A stretch of DNA of 5,868 bases from Candidatus Kaiserbacteria bacterium (GTDB lineage Bacteria > Patescibacteriota > Minisyncoccia > Phycocordibacterales > Phycocordibacteraceae), in assembly GCA_016182285.1 (NCBI GenBank), contig JACOXQ010000018.1, forward strand, positions 1 through 5,868, in the 5' to 3' direction. The notes beneath the pieces were generated by a model that was not told the DNA's origin, did no database searches, and saw only the letters and a program-made list of their open reading frames with translations. Position 1 is the first letter of the stretch. Each line of letters opens with the position of its first letter. The translations under genes and the position numbers were made by a program. Shown here one piece after another: positions 1 through 4,621 of this stretch.

Positions 1-584
1 TTCTGATTGCCGCCTGCCGATATAATGCCAGCCATACTGCGAGCGGCGTTTATGTTGCGCAACAGAGCGCCGGGAGCCGGCAGTTGAAGGGCCGAGAATA
101 CGCTCTTATCCGTTGTCGTCGCAAAGTCCGTGTAGAGGAATCTGACCGTATTCGGCGCGAGCGGGCGCGCCAGAGATTGCCCAATCGCGGACAATAAATC
201 ATTAGGGCTAGTCCCGGATATTTTTTCTTTTTCGTCCACAAATATCGGGGCTGACGCGGCCGGTACGAGAATAATCTGCTCCACGCCCATAAGATATCGC
301 GTATATGCGATATAAGCGCCGACGGTTCCCAATATAAGAAGGACTGCTCCGGCAATGACGTAGAGAAAATTGCTTTTTGTCGTCGGAGCCGGCGATTCCG
401 GAGCGCCCGTACGCGCGTCCTGCTCGGCGGCAAGCACCGTCGCGGTTGATGCCTTCGTCTCCTTCATCCGGTCTGAAAAGTCTCCCGCGTAAGTCTTCAG
501 CGGAGAGAGATTCGGCACTACCCCTTTCTTAATCGCCTCTATGTCGCCTGCGAACGTGCGTATGTATTTCTTCGGTTCGTCCAT
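1..584 (-). CDS. Partial single-pass membrane protein, function unknown (N-terminal 194 residues)
   Basis: Reading the minus strand from the ATG at 584 gives 194 codons without a stop to the window edge, so the C-terminus is missing. The protein begins MDEPKKYIRTFAGDIEAIKK. Residues 1-72 are hydrophilic, with an Ala/Pro/Thr-rich linker at about 45-70. One strong hydrophobic segment lies at about 73-94 (FLYVIAGAVLLILGTVGAYIAY), followed by a region that should lie outside the membrane (from VEQIILVPAASAPIF at about 101). There is no cleavable signal peptide, so it is probably anchored with its N-terminus in the cytoplasm. I recall the RTFAGDIEA-type N-terminus from conserved hypothetical proteins of Parcubacteria, but I know no function. 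It starts 19 bases after the NYN gene on the same strand and may be co-transcribed with it. A shorter ORF at 50-433 in another frame is a shadow of this gene. Confidence 0.8.
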   Translation of the reverse strand, partial: MDEPKKYIRTFAGDIEAIKKGVVPNLSPLKTYAGDFSDRMKETKASTATVLAAEQDARTGAPESPAPTTKSNFLYVIAGAVLLILGTVGAYIAYTRYLMGVEQIILVPAASAPIFVDEKEKISGTSPNDLLSAIGQSLARPLAPNTVRFLYTDFATTTDKSVFSALQLPAPGALLRNINAARSMAGIISAGGNQ

Positions 585-592
585 CACTATCT

Positions 593-598
593 ATAATA
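593..598 (-). promoter_or_regulatory. Possible -10 element (TATTAT) of the membrane-protein gene
   Basis: On the minus strand TATTAT (five of six consensus bases) ends eight bases before the ATG at 584, with no Shine-Dalgarno between. No -35 is evident, so this is a weak internal promoter at best. It is listed because the spacing matches the other gene starts in the window. Confidence 0.35.
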
Positions 599-603
599 GC
601 GCA

Positions 604-1119
604 CTAACTGCGGGAGGTGATGGTGTATTTGTGCGGGTCGTCGCACATGTCGGTGAAGGCATGCGCCGTTTCTTTTAGTTTAGCCGACGAAGACTTGCCG
701 AATGAGATAACCTCAACCTGGCACCCTTCGTTTAGGTCCAGATACTGTATGAGCGGGATGAAGTCGCCGTCGCCGGTCGCGAGGACGACGGTGTCCAGCT
801 TGGGCGCGAGCTTTACCGCGTCTATCGCGAGCCCGACGTCCCAGTCGGCCTTCTTGGCGCCGTCGGCGAAGACCTGCAGGTCCTTCACCTTCGTTTCTAT
901 CCCTATCTTGGTAAGCGCCTCAAAGAAGTTCTTCTCCTCGCCGGTCTCCGTGGAGATGACATAGGCGATGGCGCGCACGAGCGTGCGCCCGCCCACGGCC
1001 TCTTCCAGGACTTTAGCGAAGTTCACGCGCGCCTTATAGAGATGTTTGGCGCTGTGATAGAGATTCTGCGTGTCTATAAATACGCCCACACGCTGGGCCG
1101 GATGTTTGATAACTGCCAT
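604..1119 (-). CDS. NYN (LabA/DUF88-like) domain protein, putative RNase
   Basis: This 171-residue protein is essentially one NYN domain, the PIN-like metal-dependent ribonuclease fold. The acidic residues expected at the metal site are visible: D16 and N19 in GVFIDTQNL, D92 and D94 in ADWDVGLAIDA (with D100 following), and D117 and D119 in LATGDGDF. The spacing of these three motifs and the length fit the LabA/DUF88 group. There is no extra C-terminal domain, so partner or RNA specificity cannot be read from the sequence. The start at 1119 is the only ATG ahead of the first motif. Upstream lies no clear Shine-Dalgarno but two terminators for rpsO, so the gene needs its own promoter. A cytoplasmic RNA-processing or decay role is inferred from the family; no substrate is known for this protein. 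Confidence 0.88.
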   Translation of the reverse strand: MAVIKHPAQRVGVFIDTQNLYHSAKHLYKARVNFAKVLEEAVGGRTLVRAIAYVISTETGEEKNFFEALTKIGIETKVKDLQVFADGAKKADWDVGLAIDAVKLAPKLDTVVLATGDGDFIPLIQYLDLNEGCQVEVISFGKSSSAKLKETAHAFTDMCDDPHKYTITSRS

Positions 1120-1128
1120 ATGAAATTC

Positions 1129-1134
1129 AGTTTA
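1129..1134 (-). promoter_or_regulatory. Weak candidate -10 (TAAACT) for the NYN gene
   Basis: TAAACT on the minus strand ends nine bases before the ATG at 1119 and lies just beyond the second rpsO terminator. The same hexamer serves as the proposed -10 of the toxin-antitoxin operon. No convincing -35 is seen. Confidence 0.3.
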
Positions 1135-1137
1135 CAG

Positions 1138-1159
1138 AAAACAGGCAACAGTGTGCCTG
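1138..1159 (-). terminator. Second intrinsic terminator downstream of rpsO
   Basis: On the minus strand CAGGCA and TGCCTG form a six-base-pair stem around a six-base loop (1142-1159), followed at once by TTTTC (1141-1137). It lies after a first, similar hairpin, giving tandem terminators between rpsO and the NYN gene. Confidence 0.6.
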
Positions 1160-1165
1160 ACTATT

Positions 1166-1182
1166 AAAAACGGCTGTGCCGT
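1166..1182 (-). terminator. First intrinsic terminator downstream of rpsO
   Basis: On the minus strand ACGGC-ACA-GCCGT forms a short GC-rich hairpin (1182-1170) running into five Ts and then AAT. It lies about 40 bases after the rpsO stop. The three-base loop and U-run are typical of a Rho-independent terminator. Confidence 0.65.
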
Positions 1183-1223
1183 ATGTACATGTTACCACTG
1201 TTTACTGTCCGACTGTGGACTGT

Positions 1224-1490
1224 CTACTTCTTGAGTCCGAGCTTTTTGATAAGCGCGTTGTAGTGGCGCTTGTTGGAAGTTTCCAAATAGCGCAGGTGAG
1301 AGCGGCGGTCGGCGACCATCTGTAGAAGCCCCCTGCGGGAATGAAAATCTTTTGGATTCTTCTTAAGATGCTTCGCGAGCTCGTCTATCTGCCGCGAGAG
1401 AAGCGCGACCTGAACATCGGCCGAGCCTGTATCCGTATCGTGCCGAGCGGTTGTCTTAATAATAACCGCCTTTTTCTTAGTGGTAAGCAT
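1224..1490 (-). CDS. rpsO: 30S ribosomal protein S15 (uS15)
   Basis: The 88-residue product has the standard length for bacterial S15, which binds the central domain of 16S rRNA early in 30S assembly. The family signature is plain: DTGSADVQVALLSRQI, then LAKHLKKNPKDFHSRRGLL, then MVADRRSHLRYL and a basic end LIKKLGLKK. In many bacteria rpsO is followed by pnp; here it is followed by two terminators and an unrelated NYN gene. It is divergent from xerC across 72 bases. The ATG at 1490 lacks a well-placed Shine-Dalgarno: an AAGGAG lies about 25 bases upstream, inside the promoter spacer. A promoter placed for leaderless transcription leaves no room for the structured 5' leader through which S15 represses its own synthesis in some bacteria. 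Confidence 0.97.
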   Translation of the reverse strand: MLTTKKKAVIIKTTARHDTDTGSADVQVALLSRQIDELAKHLKKNPKDFHSRRGLLQMVADRRSHLRYLETSNKRHYNALIKKLGLKK

Positions 1491-1498
1491 GTATTATT

Positions 1499-1527
1499 AT
1501 CCTACCACGCCTCTCCTTAATTTGCAA
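1499..1527 (-). promoter_or_regulatory. rpsO promoter, predicted leaderless
   Basis: On the minus strand -35 TTGCAA (1527-1522), a 17-base spacer and -10 TAGGAT (1504-1499) are preceded by TGG, giving an extended -10 (TGnTAGGAT). The -10 ends eight bases before the ATG at 1490, so transcription would begin at or one or two bases before the start codon. The overlapping GATAAT is an alternative -10. Confidence 0.6.
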
Positions 1528-1547
1528 CCATGTCGCACAATATTTGA

Positions 1548-1556
1548 TGATATAAT
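1548..1556 (+). promoter_or_regulatory. xerC extended -10 promoter, predicted leaderless
   Basis: TGATATAAT is a perfect extended -10 (TGn plus TATAAT at 1551-1556). It ends six bases before the ATG at 1563, so initiation would fall on the start codon. No -35 is found at 17 bases; TTGCAA at 1522 is too far (23 bases). The ATG at 1558 hits a stop after one codon (ATGAGATGA) and is not the start. Confidence 0.65.
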
Positions 1557-1562
1557 TATGAG

Positions 1563-2483
1563 ATGAACGCAGAGGCGGCGAAGAGACAATTTCTAGAATA
1601 TATAGAAATAGAGAGAGGTAGAGCCGTGAAGACGGTTGAGAATTATGACAGGTATCTCACCCGCTACTTCAAGCGGATGCAGATTGGGGATGTGAGCGAA
1701 ATTACCGAGCAGAATATTCGCGAATTCAGACTCTGGCTCAATCGACAGTCTGGGACTGGAGAAGAATCGATGAAAAGGCGCACCCAAAATTACTATATGA
1801 TCGCGCTTCGCGCGTTCCTGAAGTTCCTGCGCAAGCGCGATATAGAAGCCATTTCTCCGGAGAAGATAGAGCTCGCGAAACTCCCCGAGCGTCAGATAGA
1901 CCTTATCACATCTGCCGAACTCGCTCGTCTGCTTAATGCGCCAAAAGAGGCGCTTGAAAAAGAAACTGACGAGAACAAAAGACTCGCTTGTCTGCGCGAC
2001 CGCGCGATTCTTGAATTATTGTTCTCAACCGGTCTGCGTGTTTCTGAACTCTGCGCACTCAATAGCGATTTAGATCTCTCACGAGATGAATTGTCGGTGC
2101 GCGGGAAAGGCGAGAAAGTGCGCGTCGTCTTCATCTCTCCCGCCGCTAAAGAAGCTGTTCGCGAATATCTGAAAGCGCGCAATGATATGGAGGAGGCGCT
2201 CTTCGTAGACGGCCGGCCGAACGCCCCGCATCGCATTATCCCGCGCGATGTGCAGAGGCATTTAAAGAGATATGTTGCGCGCGCGGGCATCACGAGCGTC
2301 GTCACGCCCCACACGCTCCGACACGCCTTCGCCACCGACCTTTTGAGTAACGGCGCCGACATACGAAGCGTCCAACAGCTCCTCGGCCACGCCTCCATTA
2401 ATACGACGCAGATTTACACGCACATCACCGACAGTCATCTTAAAGAAATCCACAAAAAATTCCACGGTAAATCCCGCAGCTAA
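1563..2483 (+). CDS. xerC: Xer-type tyrosine recombinase
   Basis: The 306-residue product has the usual XerC/XerD length and layout: an N-terminal SAM-like core-binding domain (about 1-95) and a C-terminal catalytic domain (about 115-295). All catalytic residues are visible: R159 in STGLRVSEL, K182 in VRGKGEK, H250 and R253 in TPHTLRH, H276 in LLGHASI, and the nucleophile Y285 in TQIYTH. Such enzymes resolve chromosome dimers at dif by strand exchange through a 3'-phosphotyrosine link. The sequence alone does not separate XerC from XerD or from a solo Xer; the symbol is provisional. No IntI-type insertion is seen between the catalytic motifs, so it is not a classical integron integrase. It is divergent from rpsO and is followed after 10 bases by the first copy of an intergenic repeat. 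Confidence 0.95.
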   Translation: MNAEAAKRQFLEYIEIERGRAVKTVENYDRYLTRYFKRMQIGDVSEITEQNIREFRLWLNRQSGTGEESMKRRTQNYYMIALRAFLKFLRKRDIEAISPEKIELAKLPERQIDLITSAELARLLNAPKEALEKETDENKRLACLRDRAILELLFSTGLRVSELCALNSDLDLSRDELSVRGKGEKVRVVFISPAAKEAVREYLKARNDMEEALFVDGRPNAPHRIIPRDVQRHLKRYVARAGITSVVTPHTLRHAFATDLLSNGADIRSVQQLLGHASINTTQIYTHITDSHLKEIHKKFHGKSRS

Positions 2484-2493
2484 CGACGAATAA

Positions 2494-2534
2494 AATATTG
2501 TTATCTTTGCCGACCGGCCAAGGATAACAATATC
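2494..2534 (+). repeat. Intergenic repeat, copy 1 (long hairpin)
   Basis: Left arm AATATTGTTATC, three bases, core GCCGACCG (2509-2516), six bases, right arm GATAACAATATC (2523-2534). Bases 2495-2509 pair with 2519-2533 over 15 positions, with one T-G wobble and a nine-base loop. It shares core, spacing and right arm exactly with copy 2 at 3960. It starts 11 bases after the xerC stop and ends 44 bases before xthA. No U-run follows on the plus strand, so it is not a standard terminator for xerC. On the minus strand it is followed by TTTATTC, but no minus-strand gene ends here. Confidence 0.75.
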
Positions 2535-2561
2535 CATATCGAGGCGAGCCTAGAAACAAAT

Positions 2562-2570
2562 TGGTATACA
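2562..2570 (+). promoter_or_regulatory. xthA extended -10 promoter, predicted leaderless
   Basis: TGGTATACA fits an extended -10 (TGn plus TATACA at 2565-2570). It ends eight bases before the ATG at 2579. No -35 is recognisable at the right distance; repeat copy 1 lies just upstream and could bind an activator. Confidence 0.5.
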
Positions 2571-2578
2571 ATGCTGAT

Positions 2579-3376
2579 ATGAAACTCGTGTCGTGGAATG
2601 TGAACGGATTACGGTCGCTCGCGCCCTCCAAAGGCGGGTCCGCCTCCGGCGGAAAGGATAATTATTGGGAGACCTTTTTGAAAACAGCAAAGCCGGATAT
2701 TTTCTGCCTGCAGGAGACGAAGGCTTCGCCAGAGCAGCTTTCGGAAAATATGCTCTCCCCTTCTGGATACTCCGCCTTCTTTTCTTCTTGCCAAATCAAA
2801 AAGGGCTACAGCGGCGTCGCATTGTATTCAAAAGCGGAGCCGCTCTCGGTTATTTACGGCATGGGTATAAAAGAATTTGACCAAGAAGGCCGCCTTATAG
2901 GCGCCGAATACGACGACTTCTGGCTATTAAACGTCTACTTCCCCAATGGCGGTCAGGGTCCGGTGCGATTGGACTATAAACTGCGCTTTTATGACGCATT
3001 TCTCGCATTTGCAGAAAAGTTGCGCAAACAAAAGCCGGTCATTTTCTGCGGCGACGTGAACACCGCGCACGAAGAGATAGACCTCGCGCGGCCGAAGGAG
3101 AATGAAGAGAACACCGGCTTTTTGCCGGAGGAACGCGCGTGGATAGACGAGGTTGTAGCGGCAGGCTATGTAGATTCATTCAGGCATTTTCATCCGAACA
3201 CTAAAGAAGCCTATAGCTACTGGGACATAAAGAGTCGCGCGCGCGACAGGAACGTCGGCTGGCGCCTGGACTACTTCTTCGTCGCGAGCGAATTCATCCG
3301 CCGGATGAAATCCGCCTCCATTCTCCCCCTAATCTACGGCTCCGACCATTGTCCGGTAAGCATAACTATCAACTAA
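2579..3376 (+). CDS. xthA: Exodeoxyribonuclease III / AP endonuclease
   Basis: The 265-residue product belongs to the ExoIII/APE1 family, which cuts the backbone 5' of abasic sites in base-excision repair and has Mg-dependent 3'-5' exonuclease and 3'-phosphatase activity. Catalytic residues are in place: N7 in SWNVNGLR, E46 in LQETK, Y120 in NVYFPNGG, D159 and N161 in GDVN, D231 in WRLDYFF, and D256/H257 in SDHCP. I chose the ATG at 2579 because the family starts MK(L/I)VSWNVNG; a TTG at 2561 would add six residues that are really promoter sequence. Residues 16-28 are a Gly/Ser-rich insert absent from most relatives and encoded by a GC-rich palindrome. The stop lies one base from the end of the convergent toxin gene. 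Confidence 0.96.
   Translation: MKLVSWNVNGLRSLAPSKGGSASGGKDNYWETFLKTAKPDIFCLQETKASPEQLSENMLSPSGYSAFFSSCQIKKGYSGVALYSKAEPLSVIYGMGIKEFDQEGRLIGAEYDDFWLLNVYFPNGGQGPVRLDYKLRFYDAFLAFAEKLRKQKPVIFCGDVNTAHEEIDLARPKENEENTGFLPEERAWIDEVVAAGYVDSFRHFHPNTKEAYSYWDIKSRARDRNVGWRLDYFFVASEFIRRMKSASILPLIYGSDHCPVSITIN
2633..2653 (+). repeat. GC-rich palindrome inserted in frame in xthA
   Basis: The stretch reads GGCGG-GT-CCGCC-TCC-GGCGG and so can fold two ways: 2633-2637 with 2640-2644, or 2639-2644 with 2648-2653. It encodes residues 19-25 (GGSASGG) in the loop after the first strand, where typical family members are about ten residues shorter. I recall similar palindromes between genes in Parcubacteria. The coding insertion resembles in principle the Rickettsia palindromic elements; that comparison is inference. 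Confidence 0.55.
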
Positions 3377-3377
3377 C

Positions 3378-3620
3378 TTAATATCTCTTGTACGTATTGT
3401 CATTTCTGAAATCAACATCAACAAGCCGAATGCCATTTGTGTCCATCTCGAATATGATGCGAACTTTACCGACACGGACACGATACAGAGATCCGACCTC
3501 CTTCATTTTCTTAAGATTGAGACCGCTGAAATCACCCGTGCGGATTCGTAGAAGAACAACGAGCACCTTTTCTCTCCGCTCCGCATCGAGCTTGGCGAGA
3601 AATTTATCTGTCTTGTGCAT
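3378..3620 (-). CDS. RelE/ParE-family toxin of a type II toxin-antitoxin pair
   Basis: The product is 80 residues from the ATG at 3620. It has the small RelE/ParE fold pattern: helices at about 3-27 (DKFLAKLDAERREKVLVVLL), then LNLKKMKEVGSLYRVRVGKVRIIF with the basic residues R47, R49 and R54, a strand IRLVDVDF, and the ending RNDNTY. In RelE-like members such toxins cleave mRNA on the ribosome; ParE-like members poison gyrase, and the sequence does not decide which. Its start overlaps the antitoxin's last 17 bases, so the two should be translationally coupled. An upstream ATG at 3650 has a GGAG nine bases before it and would add ten residues; I prefer 3620 because relatives start near a K-x-D/E-KFL motif. 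The 3' end is one base from the convergent xthA stop. Confidence 0.85.
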   Translation of the reverse strand: MHKTDKFLAKLDAERREKVLVVLLRIRTGDFSGLNLKKMKEVGSLYRVRVGKVRIIFEMDTNGIRLVDVDFRNDNTYKRY

Positions 3621-3873
3621 TGAGCCGTTCGAGGGACGAAATAACTTCATCTATGGGTACTCCGCGAGGGTTAATCTTTCTGAAATCAACAACTGTTTCC
3701 CAATTCCCCTCGTCACCCCATTCATCCACCGGCATGATCCTAAATATAGGTCGTGAACGGCGAACAACGGTGAATGACTTTCCCTGTTCCGCGTGTCGAA
3801 TATAGGTGCCCATATTCTCCAGAAGCTCTTTGAGTCCGATGATCCTCCGTACCCTTTTTATTGCCATAGTCAT
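3604..3873 (-). CDS. Phd/YefM-like antitoxin
   Basis: The 89-residue protein precedes and overlaps a RelE-like toxin. The N-terminal half fits the Phd/YefM DNA-binding fold: IGLKELLENMGTYIRHAEQGKSFTVVRRSRPIFRIMPVDE (about 12-51), where the GKSFTVVRRSRPIFRI hairpin is the family hallmark. The C-terminal part (about 60-89, ending GVPIDEVISSLERLNAQDR) should be the flexible helix that wraps the toxin. These proteins neutralise the toxin and, alone or as a complex, repress their own promoter. ATGs at 3873 and 3867 (MTMAIK) both fit; 3873 matches the leaderless promoter spacing. A near-perfect 22-bp palindrome overlaps its promoter. An RR/RS-rich patch at 39-41 is typical of the family. Confidence 0.85.
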   Translation of the reverse strand: MTMAIKRVRRIIGLKELLENMGTYIRHAEQGKSFTVVRRSRPIFRIMPVDEWGDEGNWETVVDFRKINPRGVPIDEVISSLERLNAQDR

Positions 3874-3878
3874 AAGTT

Positions 3879-3907
3879 AAGTTTATCTAAAGATAATCTT
3901 CAGTCAA
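3879..3907 (-). promoter_or_regulatory. Toxin-antitoxin promoter with overlapping palindromic operator
   Basis: On the minus strand -35 TTGACT (3907-3902), 16-base spacer, -10 TAAACT (3885-3880), then six bases to the ATG at 3873. A 22-bp imperfect palindrome, AAG-n-TTATCT-AA-AGATAA-n-CTT on the plus strand (3879-3900), covers the -10 and most of the spacer. That is where an autorepressor of the Phd/YefM type would block polymerase. Confidence 0.65.
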
Positions 3908-3933
3908 TAGCCTACCTTGCTCTGTGTGAACAA

Positions 3934-3958
3934 CCCATGAAGGTCAGACCTCCACGGG
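3934..3958. other. Imperfect hairpin between the antitoxin promoter and repeat copy 2
   Basis: CCC-AGGT at the left pairs with ACCT-GGG at the right around a CAG loop, with two more pairs (TG/CA) and two mismatches inside. It has no U-run on either strand, so it is not a terminator. The rest of the 166-base gap 3874-4039 holds the toxin-antitoxin promoter and operator, repeat copy 2 and a candidate promoter. Confidence 0.25.
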
Positions 3959-3959
3959 C

Positions 3960-4001
3960 AATCTCCTTATCAACAGCCGACCGTCTACTGATAACAATAT
4001 C
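3960..4001 (+). repeat. Intergenic repeat, copy 2
   Basis: Left arm AATCTCCTTATC, four bases, core GCCGACCG (3976-3983), six bases, right arm GATAACAATATC (3990-4001). Core, spacing and right arm are identical to copy 1. The left arm matches copy 1 at 9 of 12 bases, and only TTATC can pair with GATAA, so sequence rather than a long stem is conserved. It ends 38 bases before the ATG at 4040. Confidence 0.75.
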
Positions 4002-4025
4002 GTGGTGGTATCCACAAGATGACGC

Positions 4026-4031
4026 TATAGC
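4026..4031 (+). promoter_or_regulatory. Weak candidate -10 (TATAGC) for the gene at 4040
   Basis: TATAGC matches four of six consensus bases and ends eight bases before the ATG at 4040, the spacing seen at other starts here. No -35 is visible, so the promoter may depend on a factor bound at repeat copy 2. Confidence 0.3.
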
Positions 4032-4039
4032 ACCAAGTT

Positions 4040-4621
4040 ATGGATAGTTGGTTGCAGAGACCGGGCGAGCAAAAAAGATGCGCTACTATCTTAGCAATGG
4101 CACATCACTTGAACTACCAAGATGCTCCGTATAGACCTCGCAGTGAAGCGGAATTGTGCGCGCTCTTCAGCGACCTTGTCTTCATGCGTTATGATCAAGG
4201 ATTATCCCACGCAGAATTGAGTGCCGGAGGCAGACAAACTCTTCTGACGAGCAACCTCATCAATCGCATCTTCCGCGCGTGGTACCAGATCGCATGGGGA
4301 GATACGAGCTGGAATGACGCATTCGCCGGTGAGACGCCACGACAAGAGCTTTCTGCGCTATATCCCGATATAGAAAATGGAAAAGCGATGCTTTCTGTCG
4401 TGCTAACAGAATTCATCAGCTCACCGTATATGGGTAATTGCGGTGTCGGAACGCGATTAGAAGCAACGCCGAAACTCTTTACTGAAAAAGACCTGCAGCG
4501 TGTCGGCGGTGCATTCCTCTACGGCCTCGCGGAACTCAAAATACACAATGATGCCATCGTGGCACCAAACTACGATCCCTCTTATCATGCGCGACAACGA
4601 TCGCGAGAGACTCCGCAATGA
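4040..4621 (+). CDS. Protein of unknown function, first of an overlapping pair
   Basis: I do not recognise this 193-residue product. It is soluble, with no signal peptide or membrane segment, and rich in aromatic residues (WYQIAWGDTSW at about 81-91). The segments LFSDLVFMRYDQGLSHAEL (about 42-60) and DLQRVGGAFLYGLAELKIHNDAIV (about 151-174) look helical. There are only three cysteines and no evident metal or nucleotide motif. An in-frame stop at 4028 makes 4040 the only possible ATG at this end. Its last 35 bases overlap the next gene in another frame, so the pair is probably translated together. Alternatively one ancestral gene was split by a frameshift near 4587. Repeat copies 2 and 3 flank the pair. 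That the ORF is coding is likely from its length and composition; its function is unknown. Confidence 0.6.
   Translation: MDSWLQRPGEQKRCATILAMAHHLNYQDAPYRPRSEAELCALFSDLVFMRYDQGLSHAELSAGGRQTLLTSNLINRIFRAWYQIAWGDTSWNDAFAGETPRQELSALYPDIENGKAMLSVVLTEFISSPYMGNCGVGTRLEATPKLFTEKDLQRVGGAFLYGLAELKIHNDAIVAPNYDPSYHARQRSRETPQ

Noticed and set aside
50..433. 127-residue minus-strand ORF
   Set aside because: It is Arg-rich and lies in a different frame from the membrane-protein gene on the same strand, whose frame is open through the whole region with a clear membrane segment.
617..964. 115-residue plus-strand ORF
   Set aside because: It is antisense to the NYN gene, which has all its metal-site motifs; composition is Ser-rich and shadow-like.
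1307..1314. A fourth copy of the GCCGACCG core on the minus strand
   Set aside because: It lies in rpsO and is explained by conserved S15 residues (VADRRS); neither arm is present.
1892..2398. 168-residue minus-strand ORF
   Set aside because: It is antisense to xerC, whose product has all catalytic motifs; the translation is Ser/Arg-rich as expected of a shadow.
1563..2483. The recombinase as a phage or integron integrase
   Set aside because: Length, motif spacing and lack of an IntI-type insertion fit a housekeeping Xer; no phage genes or tRNA attachment site are seen.
2495..2533. Repeat copy 1 as an intrinsic terminator of xerC
   Set aside because: The stem is long, but no U-run follows on the plus strand, and the sequence recurs upstream of other genes.
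2522..2534. Resemblance of repeat right arm (GGATAACAATATC) to the E. coli lac operator
   Set aside because: The match is about ten bases, there is no LacI-family regulator or sugar gene, and the symmetry and spacing differ from lac operators.
2561..2578. TTG start for xthA
   Set aside because: These bases form the -10 region, and the protein family begins at the following MKLVSWNVNG.
3793..4047. 84-residue plus-strand ORF
   Set aside because: It begins antisense to the antitoxin and runs through its promoter and repeat copy 2; no motif or start signal.
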